Of a stretch of DNA of 10,975 nucleotides, positions 1 through 6,148 are shown piece after piece (within the stretch, counting starts at the first letter, position 1; every line of letters begins with the position of its first letter). The notes beneath the pieces are model-generated. The model saw nothing but the letters and a program-made list of their open reading frames with translations. It made no database searches and had not been told where the DNA came from. Position numbers and translations under genes: made by a program. Origin of the DNA: Candidatus Nitrosopumilus sp. (GTDB taxonomy: Archaea; Thermoproteota; Nitrososphaeria; Nitrososphaerales; Nitrosopumilaceae); contig JABHXI010000015.1 of assembly GCA_018657375.1 (NCBI GenBank), forward strand, positions 1 to 10,975. The letters are read 5' to 3'.

Positions 1-32
1 CCACCAACAGAAATATTTGCAATTTTTGCCAT
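1..32 (-). CDS. 5' end of a divergent gene leaving the window (possibly dihydropteroate-synthase-like)
   Basis: Read on the minus strand, an ATG at 32-30 opens a frame with no stop to the window edge, giving MAKIANISVGG. Only about ten residues are visible, so identification is weak. A short 'MxKIxNxxVGG' start recalls the N-terminus of archaeal dihydropteroate-synthase-like proteins. A pterin-pathway partner would make sense beside the divergent MptE-like gene, but this is inference from context. The minus strand about 26 bp upstream (around 50-60) is AT-rich but has no clear TATA box. The frame could also be a chance opening. Confidence 0.4.
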   Translation of the reverse strand, partial: MAKIANISVG

Positions 33-40
33 ATAGTTTA
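31..40 (+). promoter_or_regulatory. TATA-like box for the mptE-like gene
   Basis: The sequence atatagttta matches an archaeal TATA box. Its centre near 36 predicts transcription starting around 62, a few bases before the ATG codons at 67 and 70. The transcript would have little or no leader. This favours an ATG start over the upstream TTG at 58. Confidence 0.45.
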
Positions 41-57
41 TCAAAACCTCATACAAT

Positions 58-804
58 TTGAGTGATATGATGATTGTAGGTTGGGAAAAAAGATATTTTT
101 CTATTTTAAAGAAATTAAATTATAGTGAGCAAAAAGATAAGGAATCAGCTTTAATTTTAGATTCAATTTTAAAAAAAACAGATAATGTTAAAAAATTAAA
201 AACGATAATTCAAGATAAAACAGTTTTAGTAATAGGTTCAGGGCCGTCGTTAGGAATTGCTATTCCAAAATTAAAAAAATTAGAAAAAAATATAAAAATT
301 GCAGCTGACAGTTCATTAAAACCACTAATAGATAATGGAATTTTTCCAGACATAGTTGTAACAGATTTAGATGGAGATGAGGATGCAATTAAAAAAATAT
401 CAAAGACAAAGTCAATATTAGTAGTACATGCGCATGGAGACAATATAGAAAAATTGCAAATGGTAAAAAAAATGAAAAATTGTATTGGAACAACTCAAAC
501 GAATCCATTTAATAAAATTCAAAATTTTGGAGGTTTTACTGATGGAGATAGGGGTGTTTTTTTAGCAAGTCATTTTGATGCCAAAAAAATTATTTTATTT
601 GGAATGGATTTTGGAAATCAAATTGGTAAATTTTCTAATACAAAAAAATCAGATAGAGAGACTAAATTAAAAAAATTACAAATAGGAAGAGATCTTTTAA
701 TTTGGCTATCAACAATTACTAAATCAGAATTATTTACCACATCAAAACCAATTGAAGGGTTTAGAAAAATATCATACAAAGAAGTAGATAACATAATTAC
801 CTAG
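58..804 (+). CDS. mptE: Archaeal 6-hydroxymethyl-7,8-dihydropterin pyrophosphokinase (MptE-like, DUF115)
   Basis: This protein probably transfers pyrophosphate from ATP to 6-hydroxymethyl-7,8-dihydropterin, a step in making the tetrahydromethanopterin/folate-type C1 carrier. It is cytosolic. The longest frame has 248 residues. Visible motifs (numbered from the TTG) are the Rossmann-like VIGSGPSL at 58-65, AADSSLKPL at 82-90, the acidic TDLDGD at 102-107, HAHGDN at 124-129, GFTDGDRG at 159-166 and GMDFG at 182-186. All fit the DUF115/MptE family, where the acidic clusters are expected to bind metal and nucleotide. The frame opens with TTG at 58, but ATG codons at 67 and 70 are better starts because they sit just after the predicted transcription start. 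The region before about residue 50 is lysine-rich and poorly diagnostic. The divergent partial gene at 1-32 may belong to the same pathway. Confidence 0.82.
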   Translation: MSDMMIVGWEKRYFSILKKLNYSEQKDKESALILDSILKKTDNVKKLKTIIQDKTVLVIGSGPSLGIAIPKLKKLEKNIKIAADSSLKPLIDNGIFPDIVVTDLDGDEDAIKKISKTKSILVVHAHGDNIEKLQMVKKMKNCIGTTQTNPFNKIQNFGGFTDGDRGVFLASHFDAKKIILFGMDFGNQIGKFSNTKKSDRETKLKKLQIGRDLLIWLSTITKSELFTTSKPIEGFRKISYKEVDNIIT

Positions 805-810
805 AATGCA

Positions 811-817
811 TTTAATA
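811..817 (+). promoter_or_regulatory. TATA-like box for the 840 gene and the guaA operon
   Basis: The sequence tttaata is centred about 26 bp before the ATG at 840. This is the archaeal spacing expected for a transcript that begins at, or within a base or two of, the start codon. It lies in the 35-bp gap after the mptE-like stop and probably drives the unit 840-3578. The start codon has no Shine-Dalgarno sequence upstream. Confidence 0.45.
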
Positions 818-839
818 CCCATTACAAATTTATTAAATT

Positions 840-1412
840 ATGAAATTTTCAGAAGAGCAAGTAAAAAAAATAGTTGCTTTGAGAGAAAATATGCTTCGGC
901 AAATAGACAAAGATCAGGAAGGCATAGAAATGTTGGAAAAAAACATACTAGTATTAGATGAATTTCTAAAAGGATCTAGTTTCACAAAAGCATCTCAATT
1001 AAAAACAGAAATTGAGCCTGAGATGATAAAAAATGAGGAGGAGTCAAAACCAGTGGAGGAGTCAATTCCCATTAAAAGAGGGAGTGATGGAAAAACAATT
1101 GCTAATGCATATGTTACACCAGATCAAGTTTCAATAATTTTAGATGAACAAATTATGATTAATGTAGATACTCCACCTTTCAAATCATTCTTTTTAGATA
1201 GAATTATTGGAGAAATGATAAAGAAAGATTCTGTCGAAGTACAAAATGGAAAAATCCAGAAGGAATCAATAATAGATTACATTATAAATAAAAACGGAGT
1301 AGACATCAGAGAGATTATAATTAAGAATTATAGACAAAAAGAAAGAGTGACAGAATTAATCAATACGGCAGGATGGTCATTAACAAGAATGTTGGAAAAT
1401 ATTAGTAAGTGA
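840..1412 (+). CDS. Conserved-looking hypothetical protein with N-terminal coiled coil, upstream of guaA
   Basis: I do not recognise a named family. The 190-residue protein has three visible parts. Residues 1-45 form a charged, heptad-like helix (EEQVKKIVALRENMLRQ onward) that probably makes a coiled coil. Residues 50-82 are a low-complexity acidic/lysine linker containing two EES segments. Residues 85-190 look like a compact domain with hydrophobic strands (VSIILDEQIMINVD), a helical stretch (FFLDRIIGEMIKK) and a C-terminal helix (TELINTAGWSLTRMLENISK). There is no signal peptide, transmembrane segment, cysteine pair or catalytic motif. The ATG at 840 is well placed behind a TATA-like box. 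The stop lies four bases before guaA, so the two are almost certainly co-transcribed. A scaffold or nucleic-acid-associated role is possible but unsupported. Confidence 0.8.
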   Translation: MKFSEEQVKKIVALRENMLRQIDKDQEGIEMLEKNILVLDEFLKGSSFTKASQLKTEIEPEMIKNEEESKPVEESIPIKRGSDGKTIANAYVTPDQVSIILDEQIMINVDTPPFKSFFLDRIIGEMIKKDSVEVQNGKIQKESIIDYIINKNGVDIREIIIKNYRQKERVTELINTAGWSLTRMLENISK

Positions 1413-1416
1413 TTAT

Positions 1417-2940
1417 ATGGATAAAATTTTAGTTTTAGACTTTGGTTCTCAATACAGTCATTTAATTTGTAGAAGAATTAGAGAATTCTCTGTTTTTGCA
1501 GAACTAGTACCATATGATATTACTTATGAAGAAATACAAAAACACAATCCAAAAGGAATAATTTTTTCTGGAGGACCATCTAGTGTGTATAATTCAGAAG
1601 CTCCAGTTCCAGAAAATAAAATTTTTGACATGGATTTACCGTTATTAGGAATTTGCTATGGACACCAATTAATTGTAGAAGAATTTGGAGGTAAAGTAAA
1701 AAGAGCAAACAAAGAATATGGTTCATCAATTTTAACAATAGATAACGATAGTGACTTACTAAACGGAGTAGGTAAATCAGTTAGAGCATGGATGAGTCAC
1801 GGTGATGAGGCTGAAGAAATTCCATCAGGATTTAAAATAATAGGCCATACAGAAGGTGCAAAAGCTGCAGCAATTGCATCAGATGAAAAATCAGTTTATG
1901 GAATTCAATTCCATCCAGAAGTAGTACACACAGAACAAGGTACACAAATTCTCAAAAATTTTGTACTAAAAGTATGTGGTGCAAAACAAGATTGGACAAT
2001 GAAAGGTTTTATCGATACAGCAGTAGAAAAAATTTCAAAAATCGAAGGAAATGTCCTCTGCGGAGTTAGCGGAGGAATAGACTCCACAGTTGTAGCATTA
2101 CTTATTGATAAAGCAATTGGAGATAGACTCAAGTGTGTTTTTGTAGATAATGGTTTGTTACGATTAAACGAAGAAAAAGAAGTGGAAGAGATGTTTAAAG
2201 AGAATTTTAAAGTTAATTTTACAGCAGTTAATGCTGGAGAACAATTTCTTGCAAAATTAAAAGGAGTGGAAGATCCAGAAGCAAAAAGAAAAATTGTTGG
2301 TGAAGAGTTTATTCATGTTTTTACCAAGTTTGCTGAAAAAGAAGGTCCTTTCAAATGGTTAGCACAAGGAACATTGTATCCAGATATAATTGAAAGTGGG
2401 GTTTCAAAAGGTCCAGCAGCTATGATAAAATCTCACCATAATGTAGGAGGATTACCAGATTGGCTTAATTTAGAAATTTTAGAGCCATTAAGAGAACTAT
2501 ACAAAGATGAAGTTAGAGAAATTGCTAAAATTTTAGGTGTGCCTGAAAAACTGTTCATGAGACATCCATTTCCAGGTCCAGGATTATCAGTTAGAATAAT
2601 TGGCGAAGTCACCCCAACAAAATTAGAAATTTCAAAAGTAGCAAGTAAAATTGTTGAAGATGAATTAATGGAATCTGGTTTTTATACAAAAGTTTGGCAA
2701 GCCTATGCAGCAGTAGGCGATGATAAAGCAGTAGGAGTGGTTGGAGATGAGAGAAGATATGGAAACATAGTTATGATTAGAGTTGTGGATTCTATTGACG
2801 CAATGACTGCAGATTGGACAAGACTTCCACATGAAGTATTAGAAAAAATGAGTAATAGAATTACAAATGAAATTGAAGATGTAACTTGGGTAACATATAC
2901 AATTTCGAGTAAACCTCCTGCAACCATTGAACCACAATAG
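1417..2940 (+). CDS. guaA: GMP synthase (glutamine-hydrolysing), fused two-domain form
   Basis: This enzyme converts XMP to GMP using ATP and ammonia released from glutamine, the last step of de novo GMP synthesis. The 507 residues match the usual length of the fused enzyme. The N-terminal class I amidotransferase domain (about 1-190) carries the nucleophile Cys80 in GICYGHQ and the His166/Glu168 pair in QFHPE. The ATP pyrophosphatase domain has its PP-loop SGGIDS at 218-223. The C-terminal dimerisation domain carries HPFPGPGLSVR at 383-393 and ends in KPPATIEPQ, close to the family-typical tail. All key residues are present. Many archaea split GMP synthase into two genes, so this fused form is the bacterial-like arrangement. 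It starts four bases after the preceding gene and is followed nine bases later by the next, indicating an operon. Confidence 0.98.
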   Translation: MDKILVLDFGSQYSHLICRRIREFSVFAELVPYDITYEEIQKHNPKGIIFSGGPSSVYNSEAPVPENKIFDMDLPLLGICYGHQLIVEEFGGKVKRANKEYGSSILTIDNDSDLLNGVGKSVRAWMSHGDEAEEIPSGFKIIGHTEGAKAAAIASDEKSVYGIQFHPEVVHTEQGTQILKNFVLKVCGAKQDWTMKGFIDTAVEKISKIEGNVLCGVSGGIDSTVVALLIDKAIGDRLKCVFVDNGLLRLNEEKEVEEMFKENFKVNFTAVNAGEQFLAKLKGVEDPEAKRKIVGEEFIHVFTKFAEKEGPFKWLAQGTLYPDIIESGVSKGPAAMIKSHHNVGGLPDWLNLEILEPLRELYKDEVREIAKILGVPEKLFMRHPFPGPGLSVRIIGEVTPTKLEISKVASKIVEDELMESGFYTKVWQAYAAVGDDKAVGVVGDERRYGNIVMIRVVDSIDAMTADWTRLPHEVLEKMSNRITNEIEDVTWVTYTISSKPPATIEPQ

Positions 2941-2949
2941 TGAAAAATT

Positions 2950-3312
2950 ATGAATTATCAAAAAATCTGTGATCAAATACTAGAATCTAATGAAAAAATC
3001 AGATATGCAGCTGTTTATGATTATGGGGAACTTGTTGACAAAATTAGGCCGGGAATAACATCTCATCTAAGTAGAGAAGAAACGGAAGCATCACTGTCAC
3101 AAGCAATCTACAGATGGTCAACAAGGAAAAAAACTGCAGATAAAATTGGAACTCCACTTTATGCATTAGCAAAATATGAAAAAATCTATAGAATTACAAT
3201 ACCTATTGGGGGCGCAGGGTTAATTCTGATAACTACAGAATTAGATGCAGATGTTAATAAAATTGTAGATAAATGTCTTGAAATTAGAGACGAACATGTT
3301 AAAAATTTATGA
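2950..3312 (+). CDS. Small thaumarchaeal protein, probably DUF6659 family
   Basis: The 120-residue soluble protein resembles small conserved thaumarchaeal proteins filed as DUF6659. That assignment is from memory of the family and is tentative. It begins with a helix (MNYQKICDQILESNEKI), followed by a hairpin-like stretch RYAAVYDYGELV (18-29). A conserved-looking SREETEASLSQAIYRW segment (41-56) comes next, then alternating strands (YRITIPIGGAGLILITTE, 80-97) and a C-terminal helix. The pattern could fit a roadblock/profilin-like alpha-beta fold, a regulatory or dimerisation module. No catalytic residues or metal-binding cysteines are evident. It lies nine bases after guaA and overlaps the DUF2024 gene by four bases, so its expression is tied to both. 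Confidence 0.75.
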   Translation: MNYQKICDQILESNEKIRYAAVYDYGELVDKIRPGITSHLSREETEASLSQAIYRWSTRKKTADKIGTPLYALAKYEKIYRITIPIGGAGLILITTELDADVNKIVDKCLEIRDEHVKNL

Positions 3313-3578
3313 TTGATATGAATTTCCATGTCTTTGATACGTATGTTAAATCAAACGATGGGCATACAATGCATTTTGATGTAATTACAGACAAAAATGA
3401 TTCTACGATTGCAATTTCTTTTGCAAAAGAATGGTTAGAATCAATCGGTGAAAAAAATGCAAAAGTAAGTACAGAGGAATGTAAATTCTGTCATTCAGAA
3501 TCAGTTGCAGAAGATATCGAAATAGAAATTATGACGAATGGGTATTTTATTGTAAAAATGGAAGGATGTCCAAAATAA
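3309..3578 (+). CDS. DUF2024 family protein
   Basis: The 89-residue protein matches the DUF2024 family of small proteins of unknown function. The family start 'HVFDTYVKxxDGHTMHFDV' is seen at residues 7-25, followed by AKEWLESIGE (39-48), ECKFCHSE (57-64) and a terminal MEGC. The cysteines C58, C61 and C87 with H62 could form a small metal site or disulphide, but this is inference. The ATG at 3309 overlaps the previous stop (ATGA), suggesting translational coupling. The second ATG at 3318 gives an N-terminus closer to that of most family members. The stop codon directly abuts the stop of the opposing ROK gene. DUF2024 members also occur in bacteria, so the gene may have moved between domains. 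Confidence 0.88.
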   Translation: MIDMNFHVFDTYVKSNDGHTMHFDVITDKNDSTIAISFAKEWLESIGEKNAKVSTEECKFCHSESVAEDIEIEIMTNGYFIVKMEGCPK

Positions 3579-4448
3579 TCAATATAATAGTGCAGCACCA
3601 AATACACCTGAAGAATCACCAAGATTATTTTTCAATATTGGCGTCTCAATTATATCTGAAAATACTTTTGAATAAACGGAGTCCTTACCTTCAGTGTATA
3701 AGAAATCAACATTAGATAAACCTCCACCAAGTATTATTGCATCAGGATCTAAAATGTCAATTACATTTGCAAGACCATAACCCAAGTTTTCTAAAAATTC
3801 ATCTTTCCATTTTTTCCCTATATGAGTATCAAAATTACTAATAATTTCAGGCATAGATTGAGTTAATCCAGTTAACTGGTTCCAGCGTTTTTCCAAAGAA
3901 GGTCCGCTGATGTATGTTTCCACACATCCAGATTTACCACAATAGCAGGAATTTCCATTGTAATGTAAAGTATGATGTCCCCATTCGCCTGCAATATTGT
4001 TTCTACCAGAATGAAGAATACCATTAATTGAAATTCCCCCACCGACACCAGTTCCCATTATCACACCAAAAACTAAATCAAATCCAACACCTGCCCCCAT
4101 TTGAGATTCAGCAATTGTAAAACAATTGGCATCGTTTTCAATGGAAATATTTTTTTTCAATTTATTTTCTAAATCTATTTTTAGAGATTTACCAATTAAG
4201 CACTGAGTATTACTATTTTTAATTAATCCAGTTTGTTTTGAAATTGTCCCAGGACAACAAAGGCCCAAAGAAAAATCAGAAATATTTTGAGATACATCAA
4301 AAACTAAAGTTGCAATAGTGTCGATAATTTTATTGTAATTATTTTGAGGAGTAGGTACTCTTTTTCGTTCTAAAACGTTTAGATTTTCATCAAGAACAAC
4401 GATCTCTGTCTTAGTACCACCTAAATCTACACCAATTTTGTACAACAA
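3579..4448 (-). CDS. ROK family sugar kinase (glucokinase/fructokinase/N-acetylhexosamine-kinase-like)
   Basis: This is a probable cytosolic ATP-dependent sugar kinase. The 289-residue length is normal for a ROK kinase without the DNA-binding domain of ROK repressors. Visible motifs are the phosphate-binding DLGGTKTE at 8-15, ENDANCF at 104-110 with the likely catalytic base Asp106, MGTGVGGG at 131-138 and GEWGHH at 154-159. The zinc site has Cys168, Cys170 and Cys175 in the CxCGxxGCxE signature, with His158 or His159. GGGLS lies at 241-245. The sugar cannot be assigned. No ATG fits the N-terminus: the frame starts with two successive TTG codons (4448, 4445), and DLGGTK is only seven residues away, so a TTG start seems real. 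It lies 39 bases downstream of the thermosome gene on the same strand but has its own TATA-like box. Confidence 0.92.
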   Translation of the reverse strand: MLYKIGVDLGGTKTEIVVLDENLNVLERKRVPTPQNNYNKIIDTIATLVFDVSQNISDFSLGLCCPGTISKQTGLIKNSNTQCLIGKSLKIDLENKLKKNISIENDANCFTIAESQMGAGVGFDLVFGVIMGTGVGGGISINGILHSGRNNIAGEWGHHTLHYNGNSCYCGKSGCVETYISGPSLEKRWNQLTGLTQSMPEIISNFDTHIGKKWKDEFLENLGYGLANVIDILDPDAIILGGGLSNVDFLYTEGKDSVYSKVFSDIIETPILKNNLGDSSGVFGAALLY

Positions 4449-4470
4449 TAATTTATGAAAGGTAGTATGA

Positions 4471-4480
4471 TTAAGTTTTA
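4471..4480 (-). promoter_or_regulatory. TATA-like box for the ROK kinase gene
   Basis: On the minus strand the sequence reads taaaacttaa, centred about 27 bp before the TTG at 4448. That spacing fits a leaderless transcript. It lies in the short gap after the thermosome stop, so the kinase could be transcribed separately, by read-through, or both. In such AT-rich DNA chance matches are common. Confidence 0.33.
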
Positions 4481-4487
4481 ACTAAGT

Positions 4488-6104
4488 TTATCCCATTGGG
4501 CCGCCGCCACCTGGACCACCAGATATAGCGATTACATCATCGATTCTAAGAATCATACATGCTGCCTCAGTTGCAGATTTTATAATTTGCTCTTTAACTA
4601 CAATTGGCTCTAAAACATTAATTGCCATCATATCAGCGATTTTTGTATTTTTAGCATCAATTCCAGTCCATTTTTGACCTTGACTTTGTTTTGATCTTAA
4701 GGTAGCCATTGTGTCAATTGGATCCATTCCTGCATTTTCTGCAATAGTTAATGGTATTACCTCTAATGCTTCAGCATATTTTTTAATTGCAAGTTGTTCT
4801 CTTCCATCAAAATTATCAGCCCAAGTTTTGAGTTGTGATGCTGCAAATGATTCAGGAGCACCGCCACCGGCAACAATTTCAGGTTTTTCAATTACATCTT
4901 TTACTACCATTAAAGAATCATGAATAGAACGATCGACTTCATCAATTACTCTTTGAGTTCCTCCACGAATTAACATGGTAACAGATTGAGGATGCTTACA
5001 TCCTTCAATGAAAACCCATTTATCAGATTCAACTTTCTTTTGATGAGCCAAATTAGCATGACCAAGATCATTTTCAGACAAATCATCCAAATTACTAATA
5101 ACACGACCGTCTGTAGCCTTAGAAAGTTTTATCATATCACTTTCTTTAACACGACGAACTGCCATAATACCGTGCTTAGAAAGATAATGTTGGGCAATAT
5201 CGTCGATTCCTTTTTGGCAAATCAAAACATTAGCACCGACATCATGTAATTTATCAACCATTGTTTTTAGCATTCTATTTTCCTCTTCTAAGAACATCTG
5301 CATTTGAGTTGGATCAGTAATTCTAATTTCTGCACTCATCTCTGTTTTTTCAATTTCTAGTGCAGAGTTAATTAGTGCAATTTTTGCAGTTTCTATTCTA
5401 GTAGGCATTCCACTATGAACAATTTCTTTATCTAAAACAATGCCTTGTATAATTTGTGTATCGTCAATTGAACCACCTGGTTTCTTTTCTACTTTAATAT
5501 TTTCAAGATCAACAGAGTACTGGTCACCTTTTTTTGTTGCAATAGCAAGAATTGCATCAACTACAATTTTTGATAAATTAGTACTATCTTCAGAAATTAA
5601 TTTAGATTGCATACTAGTTGAAGCAATTTTAAGAAGTGATGCTTTATCGTCAGGCTGAATTTTTTTAGATAATTGTGAATAGATTTCTAAAGTTTTTTCA
5701 GATGCGGCTTGGAAACCTTCAATGATGGTTGAAGAATGAACATCTTTTTTCAAGAGATCTTCTGCTCTAGCTAATAATGCCCCACCAAATACAACAGAAG
5801 AAGTTGTTCCATCGCCTACTTCATTATCAACAGTTTTAGAAATTTCAACAATCATTTTTGCTGCTGGGTGTTGAACATCAATTTCTTTAAGAATGGTAGC
5901 ACCATCATTTGTAATCGTAACGTCGCCTAGGGAATCAACTAGCATTTTATCTAAACCACGAGGTCCAAGACTGCTTTTTACTAATTGGGCAACCAATTTT
6001 GCGGCTGCAATATTATTTTGTTGTGCATCCTTACCTTTTGTTTGTAATGCGCTCTCTTTGAGAACTAAAACTGGTCCATTAGGTCCTTGTTGAATTGATG
6101 CCAT
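4488..6104 (-). CDS. ths: Thermosome subunit (group II chaperonin)
   Basis: This is a subunit of the archaeal two-ring ATP-driven protein-folding chamber, related to eukaryotic CCT. The 538 residues are the normal size. The equatorial domain shows [12 protein letters not shown] at 44-55, NDGATIL at 66-72 and the ATP-binding GDGTTSS at 98-104. The apical domain spans about residues 210-370. The returning intermediate/equatorial part has RSIHDSL at 392-398, where the aspartate corresponds to the family's ATP-hydrolysis residue, then GGGAPE at 413-418. The protein ends in the glycine/methionine-rich tail [10 protein letters not shown], typical of archaeal chaperonins. Nothing is missing. Whether it is the alpha, beta or another paralogue cannot be decided from this window. 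The ATG at 6104 lies 44 bases after the ade-like stop. A TATA-like box in that gap suggests separate transcription, as expected for a stress-responsive gene. Confidence 0.97.
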   Translation of the reverse strand: MASIQQGPNGPVLVLKESALQTKGKDAQQNNIAAAKLVAQLVKSSLGPRGLDKMLVDSLGDVTITNDGATILKEIDVQHPAAKMIVEISKTVDNEVGDGTTSSVVFGGALLARAEDLLKKDVHSSTIIEGFQAASEKTLEIYSQLSKKIQPDDKASLLKIASTSMQSKLISEDSTNLSKIVVDAILAIATKKGDQYSVDLENIKVEKKPGGSIDDTQIIQGIVLDKEIVHSGMPTRIETAKIALINSALEIEKTEMSAEIRITDPTQMQMFLEEENRMLKTMVDKLHDVGANVLICQKGIDDIAQHYLSKHGIMAVRRVKESDMIKLSKATDGRVISNLDDLSENDLGHANLAHQKKVESDKWVFIEGCKHPQSVTMLIRGGTQRVIDEVDRSIHDSLMVVKDVIEKPEIVAGGGAPESFAASQLKTWADNFDGREQLAIKKYAEALEVIPLTIAENAGMDPIDTMATLRSKQSQGQKWTGIDAKNTKIADMMAINVLEPIVVKEQIIKSATEAACMILRIDDVIAISGGPGGGGPMG

Positions 6105-6134
6105 TTTGATTCATTTTCAAATGTCAAAATCCCC

Positions 6135-6143
6135 CTTTTTAAC
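6135..6143 (-). promoter_or_regulatory. Possible TATA-like box for the thermosome gene
   Basis: On the minus strand the sequence gttaaaaag, followed by a GGGG run, is centred about 35 bp before the ATG at 6104. It would place the transcript start near 6113 and give a leader of roughly nine bases. No Shine-Dalgarno motif lies between. The box is weak and the G-run just downstream of it is unusual in this AT-rich window. Confidence 0.3.
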
Positions 6144-6148
6144 ATTGC

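Noticed and set aside
1037..1065. An 11-base direct repeat, ggaggagtcaa, at 1037-1047 and 1055-1065, which also resembles Shine-Dalgarno sequences
   Set aside because: It lies inside the acidic linker of the 840 gene and encodes repeated EES residues. The nearest following ATG is out of frame and leads to no gene, so it is simple low-complexity coding sequence.
3579..4448. A ROK-type transcriptional repressor instead of a kinase
   Set aside because: The protein lacks the N-terminal helix-turn-helix domain and starts directly at the phosphate-binding motif, and the catalytic Asp106 is present.
4711..5658. Several plus-strand frames of 70-87 codons opposite the thermosome gene
   Set aside because: They fall entirely inside a highly conserved chaperonin gene on the minus strand and show no domain or promoter support.
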